From NCBI GenBank assembly GCA_946800325.1, contig OX326959.1:13608862-13672861 (forward strand): a stretch of DNA of 64,000 nucleotides, in the 5' to 3' direction. Source of the stretch: Luzula sylvatica. Its lineage: Eukaryota > Streptophyta > Magnoliopsida > Poales > Juncaceae. Below are positions 25,501 through 37,286 of this stretch, in pieces (position 1 is the first letter of the stretch; the number at the start of each line of letters is the position of its first letter). The notes below the pieces were generated by a model, which worked only from the letters and a program-made list of their open reading frames with translations, searched no databases and was not told the origin of the DNA. The position numbers and the translations under genes are program-made.

Positions 25501-28500
25501 TTATTTGTAAGTTTTTTGCAAAAATGCTAAAAGTGAAGTCTAACATCTTCTAAAATATCAATTATAATATTTTTTTAAATAATACCAAGATTTCTGTCGA
25601 GAACGAGAAAAGTACTTAATTTTCATGTTTTACTCCAAAAAAACTACACAATTGAAGACTAACACATGGGAATTTCTAGTTTTTTCAAAAATTTGTAAAT
25701 ATGCAAAACCTTAAGTCTAACACCTTTTAAAATATCAATTATCATATTTTTCAAAAAAAATCAAAGATTTCTGTCTAGTTCGAGCAAAATACTTAATTTT
25801 CACATTTTACTCAAAAAACTAAAAACTTGAAGACTAACACATGCAAATTTATGTTTCTTCAATAATTTTGCATAAATGCAAAAAGTGAAGTCTCACCTTC
25901 GAAAATAGTAATTATCTTATTTTTCAAAATTATTCCATGATTTCTTCCTTGAACAAACACGATGCTTGATTTTCATGTTATTCTAAAAAAAACTCTGAAA
26001 TTGAAGACTAACACGTGTAAATTTCTTTTCAAAGATTTTGCATAAATGCAAAAAGTGAAGTACAATACCTTCTAAAATATGAATTCTAATATTTTTTTAA
26101 ATAATTCCAAGAATTCTATCTAGAACGAGAAAAGTACTTAATTATCATATTGTACTCCAAAAAAATTACATAATTGAAGACCAACACATGCGAATTTCTA
26201 TTTTTTTCAAAACTTTTGCAAAAATTCAAAACCTGAAGTCTAACACCTTCTAAAATATCAATTATCATATTTTTTCAAAAAAAAATCAAAGATTTTTGTC
26301 TAGAACATGCAAAATACTTAGTTTTCACATTTAACTCAAAAAACAAAAACTTGAAGACTAACACATGCGAATTTCTATTTCTTCAAAAATTTGGAAAAAA
26401 TGCCGAAAGTGAAGTCTAACACCTTCAAAAATAGTAATTATCACATTTTTCAAAATGATTCCAAGATTTCTTCCTTGAACGAGCAGGATGCTTAATTTTC
26501 ATGTTATCCTAATAAAACACTAAAATGAAGACTAACACATGCTAATTTCTATTATTTGTAAGATTTTTGCAAAAATGCAAAAAGTGAAGTCTAACATCTT
26601 CTAAAATATCAATTATAATATTTTTTTAAATAAAACCAAGATTTCTTTCGAGAACGAGAAAAGTACTTAATTTTCATGTTTTACTCCAAAAAAACTACAC
26701 AATTGAAGACTAACACATGGGAATTTCTAGTTTTTTAAAAAAATTGTAAAAATGCAAAACCTTAAGTCTAACACCTTCTAAAATATCAATTATCATATTT
26801 TTCAAAAAAAATCAAAGATTTCTGTCTAGTTCGAGCAAATACTTAATTTTCACATTTTACTCAAAAAACTGAAAACTTGAAGACTAACACATGCGAATTT
26901 GTATTTCTTCAATAATTTTGCAAAAATGCAAAAATTGAAGTCTAACACTTTCGAAAATAGTAATTATCTTATTTTTTAAAATAATTCCAAGAATTCTGTC
27001 TAGAACGAGAAAAGCACTTAATTATCATATTGTACTCCCAAAAAACTACGTAATTGAAGACTAACACATGCGAATTTCTATTTTTTTCAAAAACTTTGCA
27101 AAAATTCAAAACCTGAAGTCTAACACCTTCTAAAATATCAATCATCATATTTTTTTCAAGAAAAAATCAAAGATTTTTGTCTAGAACAAGCAAAATACTT
27201 AGTTTTCACATTTAACTCAAAAAACAAAAACTTGAAGACTAACACATGCAAATTTCTATTTCTTCAATAATATGGTAAAAATGCCAAAAGTGAAGTCTAA
27301 CACCTTCAAAAATAATAATTATCACATTTTTCAAAATAATTCCAAGATTTCTTCCTTGAACGAGCAGGATGCTTCATTTTCATGTTATCCTAAAAAAAAC
27401 ACTAAAATGAAGACTAACACATGCTAATTTCTATTATTTGTAAGATTTTTGCAAAAATGCAAAAAGTGAAGTCTAACATCTTCTAAAATATCAATTATAA
27501 TATTTTTTTAAATAATACCAAGATTTCTGTCGAGAACGAGAAAAGTACTTAATTTTCATGTTTTACTCCAAAAAAACTACACAATTGAAGACTAACACAT
27601 GGGAATTTCTAGTTTTTTGAAAATTTTGTAAAAATGCAAAACCTTAAGTCTAACACCTTGTAAAATATCAATTATCATATTTTTCAAAAAAAATGAAAGA
27701 TTTCTGTCTAGTTCGAGCAAAATACTTAATTTTCACATTTTACTCAAAAAACTAAAAACTTGAAGACTAACACATGCGAATTTCTGTTTCTTCAATAATT
27801 TTGCAAAAATGCAAAAAGTGAAGTCTAACACCTTCGAAAATAGTAATTATCTTATGTTTCAAAATTATTCCAAGATTTCTTCCTAGAACAAACACGATGC
27901 TTGATTTTCATGTTATCCTAAAAAAAACTCTAAAATTGAAGACTAACACGTGCTAATTTCTTTTCAAAGATTTTGCAAAAATGCAAAAAGTGAACTACAA
28001 TACCTTCTAAAATATGAATTCTAATATTTTTTTAAATAATTCGAGGAATTCTGTCTAGAACGACAAAAGTACTTAATTATTAAATTGTACTCCAAAATAA
28101 CTACATAATTGAAGACTGACACATGCGAATTTTTATTTTAATCAAAAAGTTTGCAAAAATACAAAACCTGAAGTCTAACGCCTTCTAAAATATCAATTAT
28201 CATATTTTTTTCAAAAAAAAATCAAAGATTAATGTCTAGAACATGCAAAATACTTAGTTTTCACATTTTACTCAAAAAACAAAAAACTGGAAGACTAACA
28301 CATGCGAATTTCTATTTCTTCAATAATTTTGAAAAAATGCCAAAAGTGATGTCTAACACCTTCAAAAATAGTAATTATCACATTTTTCAAAATGATTCCA
28401 AGATTTATACCTAGAACGAGCATGATGCTTCATTTTCATGTTATCCTAAGAAAACACTAAAGTGAAGACTAACACATGCAAATTTCTGTTATTTCAAAGA

Positions 28501-30402
28501 TTTTGCAAAAATGCAAATTGTGAAGTCTAGCATCTTCTAAAATATCAATTATAATATTTTTTTTAAATAATACCAAGATTTCTGTCGAGAACGAGAAAAG
28601 TACTTAATTTTCATGTTTTACTCCAAAAAAACTACAAAATTGAAGACTAACACATGGGAATTTCTAGTTTTTTGAAAATTTTGTAAAAATGCAAAACCTG
28701 AAGTCTAACACCTTCTAAAATATCAATTATCATATTTTTCAAAAAAAATCAAAGATTTATGTCTAGTTCGAGCAAAATACTTAATTTTCACATTTTTTTC
28801 AAAAAACTAAAAACTTGAAGACTAACACATGGGAATTTCTGTTTCTTCAATTATTTTGCAAAAATGCAAAAAGTGAAGTCTAACACCTTCGAAAATAGTA
28901 ATTATCTTATTTTTCAAAATTATTCCAAGATTTCTTCCTAGAACAAACACGATGCTTGATTTTCATGTTATCCTAAAAAAAACTCTAAAATTGAAGACTA
29001 ACACGTGCACATTTCTTTTCAAAGATTTTGCAAAAATGCAAAAAGTGAAGTACAATACCTTCTAAAATATCAATTCTAATATTTTTTAAAATAATTTGAA
29101 GAATTCTGTCTAGAACGAGAAAAGTACTTAATTATCATATTGTACTTCAAAAAAATTACATAATTGAAGACCAACACATGCGAATTTCTATTTTTTTCAA
29201 AAATTTTGCAAAAATTCAAAACCTGAAGTCTAAGACCTTCTAAAATATCAATTATCATATTTTTTCAAAAAAAAATCAAAGATTTTTGTCTAGAACATGC
29301 AAAATACTTAGTTATCACATTTAACTCAAAAAACAAAAAACTTGAAGACTAACACATGCGAATTTCTATTTCTTCAATAATTTCGTAAAAATGCCAAAAG
29401 TGAAGTCTAACACCTTCAAAAATAGTAATTATCACATTTTTCAAAATGATTCCAAGATTTCTTCCTTGAACGAGCAGGATGCTTAATTTTCATGTTATCC
29501 TAAAAAAAACACTAAAATGAAGACTAACACATGCTAATTACTATAATTTGTAAGATTTTTGCAAAAATGCAAAAAGTGAAGTCTAACATCTTCTAAAATA
29601 TCAATTATAATCTTTTTTTAAATAATACCAAGATTTCTGTCGAGAACGAGAAAAGTACTTAATTTTCATGTTTTACTCCAAAAAAACTACACAATTGAAG
29701 ACTAACACATGGGAATTTCTAGTTTTTTAAAAAAATTGTAAAAATACAAAACCTTAAGTCGAACACCTTCTTAGATATCAATTATCATATTTTTTAAAAA
29801 AAATGAAAGATTTCTGTGTAGTTCGAGCAAAATACTTAATTTTCACATTTTACTCAAAAAACAAAAAACTTGAAGACTAACACATGCGAATTTATGTTTC
29901 TTCAATAATTTTGCATAAATGCAAAAAGTGAAGTCTAACACCTTCGAAAATAGTAATTATCTTATTTTTCAAAATGATTCCAAGATTTCTTCCTAGAACA
30001 AGCATGATGCTTCATTTTCATGTTATCCTAAAAAAAACAATAAAATGAAGACTAACACAAGTAAATTTCAATTATTTCAAAGATTTTTGCAAAAATGCAA
30101 ATAGTGAAGTCAAACATCTTCTTAAATATCAATTACAATATTTTTTTTAAATAATTCCACGATTTCTGTCTAGAACGAGAAAAATACTTAATTTTCATGT
30201 TTTACTCCAAAACAACTACACAATTGAAGACTAACACATGGGAATTTCTTCTTTTTTTAAAATTTTGTAAAAATGAAAAACCTTAAGTCTAATACCTTCT
30301 AAAATATCAATTATCATATTTTTCATAAAAAATCAAAGATTTATGTCTAGTACGAGCAAAATACTTAATTTTCACATTTTACTCAAAAAACTAAAAAACA
30401 CA
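16583..30402. repeat. Satellite B, main block, about 80 monomers with higher-order structure
   Basis: This continues the same 175-bp monomer family. Up to about 24000 the TGCTTAATTTTCATGTTATC monomer type recurs mostly at four- to five-monomer spacing (near 16990, 17875, 20690, 21560, 22975, 23850). From about 24380 to 30010 it recurs every three monomers, about 530 bp (near 24380, 24910, 25435, 25970, 26485, then 27370, 27900, 28430, 28960, 29480, 30010). In this right part the three positions are distinguishable: a 'CACTAAAATGAAGAC' type, a 'CATGGGAATTTCTAGTTTTT' type and an 'AACTTGAAGACTAACACATG' type. Several short open frames cross the array but change with every monomer, so none is a gene. 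Confidence 0.93.
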
Positions 30403-31139
30403 TGTTAATCTTATTGAGCGTGGCCACACATTTCCTTCAATCCTAATTCATCAGGGGTCCCTCAGAGATATCTCTTTCAATCATGAAAGGAACAACTTCC
30501 ATCTTGGTTATTCACATCCTCCAACAAGCTTCATGTAATACCCAATGATGATCTTGATTATCCGATTAAAGATAACAAAGAAACATATCTAAGTATCACA
30601 ATTCACATGTGAGAAATCTAACGATAACCTCAGGTCAAAGAACTAAAATTATATTTGTTTATGAGAATATTTATAATGACCATAATCATGTATATTCTCA
30701 TAAGTTGGTCAGTCCAATATGTAGTCTCTAATACATATCTATATCCCATATTTGACATCACTACATCTTATGTATTCCATGTCCATGATCAGTAAAACAT
30801 AGTCATCTCATATGCGAATATACTGGTGTACACATATATTCTATTTCCTTAGACATGTATATCTCCAAATACATCATTTATATGACCAGGGACATTTAGA
30901 AACGTGTTGTGTTCATTTCTACAGTTTTACTATCGTAATCACATATTATGATGATGTACAAACTAGTGATACAATTCATGGCTTATTCACATATTCATAA
31001 ATATGATGAATAACCAGTACATGTATTAAATGAAACTTTAATAAAAAATATATCATATTAGATTAAGAACACATAAATAATAACTATCCTTTATTTACAT
31101 ACAAGCTAAATAGTTTAGCCTAGGGCATTATTTCCTTCA
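30403..31139 (-). mobile_element. Copia LTR, minus orientation, TG...CA ended
   Basis: Read on the minus strand it begins TGAAGGAAATAATGCCCTAG, the typical start of an Angela-like Ty1/copia LTR, and ends in CA at 30403 directly against satellite B. It contains LTR-like phrases such as GATATCTCTGAGGGACCCCT. The flanking pentamers do not match exactly (ACACA and TACAC), so a clean solo LTR is not demonstrated. Confidence 0.55.
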
Positions 31140-31630
31140 TACACTAGCATATTCGCCGAGGTGATGATTATGTTTTGTTAATCATAGGACAAAGAGTTTG
31201 TCGAATCGGGAATATGGATATGCATTAGGTTATGCATATTGTGACTTGACCAAAAGTGCGATCCCATAACATGGTTTAGTCATTGTGGATGGAATAGTAA
31301 CGAATGGGGTCTTAGCTCTTCACACTTGAGATGATCATGGGTCATTTTTTGTGCGGAGCATGATACTTAGATAAAGTCTTCCACTATCTGCAACATGATG
31401 GTCATGGGATTATAATCGAGTATTATTTGAAACACGGAATTTGATGTGAGTCATCAAGATAGAAATTGTTCCTTTCGAAAGAAAGAGATTTCTCTTAGGC
31501 TTATCGATGAATTGATCAACGAAATTTCTGGCCAGAGTCAATGATATTAATGGTTAATATCAATTGTGTTTGTTGATTCAATTCGGCATCGAAACATAAT
31601 TTTAGTTAATCAAAATATAAGGATGACTAT

Positions 31631-33192
31631 TGTTGGTTCAAATTTCCTAGGGTTTGATTATCTCAAAATAATGTCGATACTACTAACGAATTTGTGTAAG
31701 CATCAATTATAGGAGATATAGGTATGGCCCGCAAAAGGATCAAAAGAATAAATAATCAATCACACATACGCGAGCAAGATAACAAGAGCCAAGGAATATC
31801 AAGATCACTCAAAAAGACTCAAGACGTCAAAGAATACAGATGTCGAAGAATCAAGGAATCAAGACATAGAAGATTCCGCAAGTTGGGAAATCATACAAAT
31901 CACCAAAACAACTTATAGGTATCCCTAAACTTGTTTATGAATTATTAAGCTCAAAATTAGTCAAATTAATATATTCGAAATTCATCAAAATGATGAAATA
32001 ATAAATCAGGCTGATAGTAGGATGTCCGTTATAACGGAACTCATCGTCCGTTACAACGGACATGCTCGTCCTATTCAAGATTGGAAAACACAGTATAGTC
32101 CGTTACAACGGATCAACCAGTCCGTTGTAACGGACACCACTTAAGCGTTGTAACGAAATAATGTTCGTTATAACGCTAATTAAATCCAAACTTGAAGGGT
32201 GTCACAGAACTATGTCCGTTACAACGGACATATATGTCCGTTATAACGGACATTGAATTCACTTCAGTATAACACTTTCCTCTCCATGTCCGTTGTAATG
32301 GATCAACCAATCCGTTACAACGGAAAGCCTCTCAACGTTGTAACGGAGTATTCTCCGTTATAACGCAAATTAAAATCAAAACTGAAGTGAAGTCACAGTA
32401 TGAGGTCCGTTGTAACGGACTTGTCAGTTCGTTGCAACGAACTTCCTAACACAGACTTCCGTTATAACGGACATGTATTCCGTTGTAACGGACTGTGTAA
32501 TAATTCGAATATAACAGCCGTAACGGCTAGTTTGACTTATGGTCCGTTACAACGGACTTGCAGTCCGTTGTAACGGACTATGTAGAAAAAGCAAATTAAG
32601 GGAAGGGTCTATGTGTTATATAAATAGAACTCTTCCCTCATTCTCTCTCATTATCTCAACCAATATATTTTCCCAATCAAAAGAGAGAATCCTAGCTTTA
32701 AATCTTGAGCTTAATCATCTAAACATTCTTAGAGATTATTAGATCCAATTTCAAATCCACTACTAAACGATTCCCAACTTGCGTGACCGATCACGACTAG
32801 TTTGTTAGTAGTACAATTGTAATAGGGTAGTTACTATTTGTAAAGCCCGCCATTGATCGATCATTTCGTGTAAATCGATCAAGGCAAAACCTTGTAATTG
32901 CTTGAGTTGGATATTCAATCGAAAGCCGAAAAGGCGCAAGGGCATCCCGGAGACGTAGGTACTTGCAATCAATCGAGTCGGTCGATTGAGCAAGTAGCCG
33001 GTGAGTTAAAGCTACAAAGCAACCACCCACCGAACTCCGTAAACAAATATCGCGTGTTATTTGTTTCGGTATTGTATTTCTTTATCTAATTTATTTATGC
33101 TTCCGCACCAAATTGTATTTGTATCCATTACCGCGAAAATTGGACCTTAGGATTACCTATTCACCCCCCCTCTAGGTCTCAATTAAACAACA
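31631..33192 (+). mobile_element. Solo LTR, 1562 bp, second LTR family, 5-bp target duplication
   Basis: It starts TGTTGGTTC and ends AACAACA, giving TG...CA ends with a 5-bp inverted TGTTG/CAACA. ACTAT is duplicated at 31626-31630 and 33193-33197, and the paralogous site near 35970-35985 lacks the insert. U3 carries the palindrome array described separately. A TATA box (TTATATAAATAG, 32616-32627) follows it, then a CT-rich leader and a terminal C-run (CACCCCCCCTCTAGG, near 33163) of the kind seen at the end of many plant LTRs. No internal region or second LTR is present, so it most likely arose by LTR-LTR recombination. Confidence 0.85.
32020..32580. repeat. Array of about 19 palindromes, core TCCGTT-NN-AACGGA
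   Basis: Perfect or near-perfect copies lie near 32027, 32046, 32098, 32121, 32212, 32236, 32286, 32310, 32405, 32426, 32457, 32478, 32541 and 32562, with shortened ones between (GCGTTGTAACGA, GCCGTAACGGC). The spacer is TA, AC, CA, GT or TG. Each is 14-16 bp and several extend to GTCC...GGAC. They cluster in the 0.6 kb upstream of the LTR TATA box, the usual place of LTR enhancers. Confidence 0.9.
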
Positions 33193-33501
33193 ACTATTAC
33201 CGTGCCTTTTGATTGACGGATATCGTGAACAAGAGAACTAAATACCACCGTTCGAGATGGATATAAATGATCACAATAATTTTTCGTTTTCAACGTGGGA
33301 TAGCTATGATGGATTTCTTCCTAGATCCCTCTCATGAGTCCGTAAACTTAGGCATAAGTTTAATACCATTGCTTGATACGAACATATGCGGTTACACATA
33401 GAGCTGTCTTATTTCGGGCTTGATTTCAAAATCTAAAGATATATGTACATGTGATGTACATTGGTAATTTCTTTAGTTGAATCTTAAACTGAGTGGGATA
33501 C

Positions 33502-34496
33502 TGAAGGAAATATAGTTATAGATCAACTAGTACATTGTACACATGATAATAGATGAACGTACGCGTTCGTCGAAACGATTGGATGCATAATAAGATTATG
33601 CAAATCTGACAGAAATAACATAGTCCGTCATGACGGACTGGTTCGTTCGTCATGACGGACCAAGATGATTTCTGACAGGATTAACAGTGAACGCATAGCC
33701 TGTCGTGACGGACTAGTCTATCCGTCATGACGGACCATAATGCATTTATGTATACCAATCTGTGAGTATACAGTCGTGAATGGCTGGTTGTCCGTCATGA
33801 CTGAGATGCGTCACGACGGACAAGTTGGTCCGTCTTGACGGAGCATAAAGATAACGGCTATATCAGTACTTGTGACACGTCCGTCGTGACGGACTATGGT
33901 GCGTCAGGACGGATGGTGATCCAAATTCTAGATTGACAGTTTTTTCTTAAGATACTCATTAATTCTCAATTAATGGTGGCTTGAATATAAGATCAAGGCT
34001 AGCTATTCTTCTCTCTCTGGTTCATTTTTACAGCCATTAGAAACTTGTGAGACAAGTTAGAGAAGAGGAAAAAGAGATTGGATCTTGAGAAATTTTATGG
34101 TGGTTTTAGGAGAATCACGCGTAACCGAGAGGTGAAAGCTCGCGGTGGATATGAGTAGAGAGGTTTCAGCTGAAACCTTTGCTGTGATCAAGCGAGAGCA
34201 AGTTCGAGGAAGATCGAAGGGCAAACCGGATAGCAATCCGGTTGTATTCGACAAATCGGTGTTTCGAAGACCGTGTCGAATCGTGCGAGCATGGCACGTA
34301 TGTGTTACCGGAATCGGAGCAAGGCAAGCAGCAACTACGCGAGAATCAATCCGTCTCAGTGATCAATTTCACACGGTATGATTCCTATGTATATAATTGT
34401 TATATTCGTAGATGCATGTTAGGATTTGCACTTTCGGGTCGGCGACGTGGTCCTCGGGATCGGGTCGGGGCTCGGTAGCGATGTCGATTCCCGACA
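33502..34496 (+). mobile_element. Copia LTR 1 (995 bp)
   Basis: It starts TGAAGGAAATATAG after a polypurine-like tract and ends CCCGACA. It aligns end to end with LTR 2 at 36285-37286 but with many substitutions. The 5' half carries a palindrome array of type TCCGTC-NN-GACGGA (33624-33910). A TATA-like GAATATAAGATC follows near 33975. It is followed directly by mid-pol sequence with no primer-binding site, so the DNA after it has been deleted. Confidence 0.85.
33620..33915. repeat. Palindrome array in copia LTR 1, core TCCGTC-NN-GACGGA
   Basis: Copies lie near 33624, 33647, 33697, 33721, 33789, 33811, 33830, 33879 and 33902, with spacers AT, GT, AC or TT. Some are perfect 16-mers such as GTCCGTCGTGACGGAC; others have one decayed arm. 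The same positions are occupied in LTR 2 (36406-36680). Confidence 0.88.
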
Positions 34497-36284
34497 ATAC
34501 ATGAACGATATATTAATCATAGGAAACGATTGTTGTTTCGTTATAAAAGATTTAGGTGAGACCGCTTATGAGATAAGCGTAAAAATCTATGAGATAGATT
34601 TAAAATTTCTCGATCTGAATCGAAGCATGTACATCGACAAAATATTGAAAATAGTTTTCAATAGACAAGTCCAAGAACGGATTTCTCCCAAATGTCGAAT
34701 GGCGTAAACTTTTCTAAGGATCGATGTGCGACATCGAGCAAAAGAAAACTAGCATAAATTGATATCTTATGTTTCGACAATTTGGTATTCCCAATACGTC
34801 ATGATATGTATTAAGCTTGAAATATTGTTCACATTAAGTGTCGTAATTATCAATGGAATCCAGAAGATGATTCGTCTCAAATGCATCATATGGTTAATTC
34901 AAATGGACAAAATTCGTTTCGAATACACAATACATGCATAATAGTTATGCAACCTTTGACAATCAGGATTCGCATTGAAAATAATGGATAATATCCTTAA
35001 AGACTTTTAGAAAGGATTAAGGCTATATTTCTCATACAAAATGGTGGGGTGGATGAATCGGAAATAAATAGTTTTACTGATAACATTTTTCCAAACATGT
35101 ACCATATTTATGAAATGAGTGTGTGTTTTGCTTAAAGGAAGATATTGTTGTATGAAAGAGTTTCACAACAACTGAAGGAGAAAATTCTACAATGGAATTA
35201 GATTTTATTACGGCTTATGAAGCCGAAATGGAAATGGTATGGATCAATATGTTGATCATGCTTGGTATTGTCCCAAATAATCGGATTCTATGGTTGTCTA
35301 TTGCGATGGTCAAAATAGCACAAGCCAAAGAAACTGCAATAGTATAACCACTCCAAACTTATACTCAATAAATTTCACATGGGATGTGAAACTTTATAAA
35401 AGTATGACTGATTTCATAGGTATAGGATACCTAACGAAAATTGACACTAACAGGAACGTAGCCGAACCATTTATAAAATGCTCTCTCACTAGTCAAGCAT
35501 GAATGTCATGCGAAGACTATATGTATGGAGATACCTAGAGGAGGAAGAGAGACTTGAGGGGTACTTATCTAATACTGATAGTCCTTGCAGATTATAGTTG
35601 TAAATGTTGCATCAACCAATACTTATTCTATATCAGTGCATTTTAAAAAAAATTAAAAATTCTTTAATTGCATTTATACTTATATGAAAACTTGTGCGTG
35701 GTTGTGTAATTTGATTACGGGAACCTTGATTTATAACTTGTGTGAGCGTCTACATAATACGTGATTAGGATGGCCGTGGGATTATCATCGGGTGTTATCT
35801 GAAACATGGAATTGATGTGAATCGCCAAGATAGAAATTGTTTCTTTCGAAAGAAAGAGATATCCCTTAGGCCTATCGATGAATTGATCAATGAAATGATA
35901 TTTGTTAATATCGATTGTGTTTGTTGATTCAATTCGGTATTGAAATTTAAGTATAGTCAATTATAATATAAGGATGATTATCACCATGCCTTTTGATTGA
36001 CGGATATCGTGAACAAGAGAACTAAATACCACCGTTCGAGATGGGTATAAATGCTCACAATCATTTCTCGTTTTCAATGTGGGAAGGCTATGATGGATTT
36101 CTTACTAGATTCCTCTCATGAGCCCGTAGACTAAGGCATAAGTCTACTACCATTGCTTGATACGAACCTACGCGATCACGCATAGAGCTGTCTTATTTCA
36201 GGCTTGATTTTAATCTCTATTATATGTGTACATGTGATGTACATTAGTGCTTTTTTTAGTTAGATCTTAAACTGAGTGGGAGAC
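34497..36284 (+). pseudogene. Degenerate copia pol (RT/RNase H end) and 3' internal region
   Basis: Broken frames still show copia pol order. Near 34500-34700 is the end of reverse transcriptase (YMNDILIIGND, a decayed YVDD box; VIKDLGETAYEISVKI; MYIDKILK). Near 34760-34860 is a decayed RT/RNase H junction. Near 35190-35345 is RNase H (ELDFITAYEAEMEMVWI, LGIVPN, AQAKETA). Near 35430-35500 is the pol tail (NRNVAEPFIKCSLTSQ). Gag, integrase and most of RT are missing. The stretch 35720-36284 is non-coding 3' internal sequence ending in a polypurine tract (ACTGAGTGGGAGAC) next to LTR 2. Confidence 0.75.
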
Positions 36285-37286
36285 TGAAGGAAATACAGTT
36301 ATAGATCAACTAGTAGATTGTACACATGAGGATATATGAACGTACGCACTCATCGAAACGATTGGATGCATAATAAGATTATGCAAATCTGACCGAAATA
36401 ACATAGTCCGTCGGGGCGGACTGGTTGGTCCGTCGTGACGGACCAAAGGAATTTTTGACAGGATTAACAAGGAATACATAGTCTATCGACGGCCTGGTTT
36501 GTCCATCGTGACGGACCATAATGTATTCCTGTACACCAATATGTGAGTATAGAGTCGTGACGGACTGGTTGTCCGTCACGACGGACAAGTTGGTTCATCA
36601 TGACGGAGCATAAGAGTAACGGCTATATCAGTACTCGTGATACGTCCCTCGTGACGGACTATGGTGCGTCATGACGGACTGTGATCCAAATTACGGATTG
36701 ACAGTTTTTCTTAAGATACTCATTCATTCTCAATTAATGGTGCCTTGATTATAAGATCAGGGATGTCTCATCTTCTTCCTCCTGGTCATTCTACAGACAT
36801 TAGAGAGCTTGTTAGACAAGTTAGAGAAGAGAGTAAATTCATTATAGAGATTGGATCATGAGCAAGCTTACGAAGAATTTTAGGGGAATTCGTGCGTAAC
36901 TGAGAGACGAAAGCTCGCGGTGGATACGAATAGAGAGGTTTAAGTTGAAACATTTCGTTGTGATCAAACGAGAGCTAGTTCGAGGAAGATCGAAGGACAA
37001 ACCGAAAATCAATCTGGTTGTATTCGACAAACCGGAGCTTCGAGCAAGGTGTCGAATAGTGCGGGCGTGGGACGCACGTGTTATCGAATCGGAGCAGCAG
37101 CAACTACAAGTGAATCAACCCGTCCTGTGATCAATTTCACGCGGTATGATTCCTTTATATATAATAGTTATATATAAGTGGTTACATAATTAGGATTTGT
37201 ACTTTCGGGTCGACAACGTGGTCCTTGGGATCGGGTCGGACCGGGTCTCTCATTCCGCTGCGCGGTAGCGACAACGATACCCAACA
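36285..37286 (+). mobile_element. Copia LTR 2 (1002 bp)
   Basis: It starts TGAAGGAAATACAG and ends CCCAACA. It is collinear with LTR 1, including the palindrome array (near 36406-36680) and the block AAGATCGAAGG..ACAAACCG in the second half. No target-site duplication joins it to any left border, in line with a rearranged two-LTR remnant. Confidence 0.85.

Larger units (their letters stand above)
31140..33501 (+). mobile_element. 3' internal part of a copia element, split by a solo LTR
   Basis: From about 31390 to 31630 and again from 33198 to 33501 the sequence parallels 35720-36284, the region just before the second LTR. It ends with a purine-rich stretch (ACTGAGTGGGATAC) that acts as a polypurine tract immediately before the LTR start at 33502. 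No intact gag or pol frame remains. The break between the two parts is exactly the solo LTR at 31631-33192. Confidence 0.7.

Noticed and set aside
20873..29258. Several 60-80 codon frames within satellite B
   Set aside because: They follow the satellite monomer, are in different frames in each copy, and have no conserved start or product.
12713..30402. Regular repeats suggesting a CRISPR array
   Set aside because: Monomers are about 175 bp, diverged and contiguous, with no unique spacers; this is a plant satellite.
30403..31139. Clean solo LTR with target duplication
   Set aside because: The flanking pentamers ACACA and TACAC do not match exactly, so it is kept only as an LTR without proof of a single insertion.
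32020..32580. Palindromes read as CRISPR repeats or transposon TIRs
   Set aside because: Spacing is irregular, the units are self-complementary and lie within one LTR with its own ends and target duplication.
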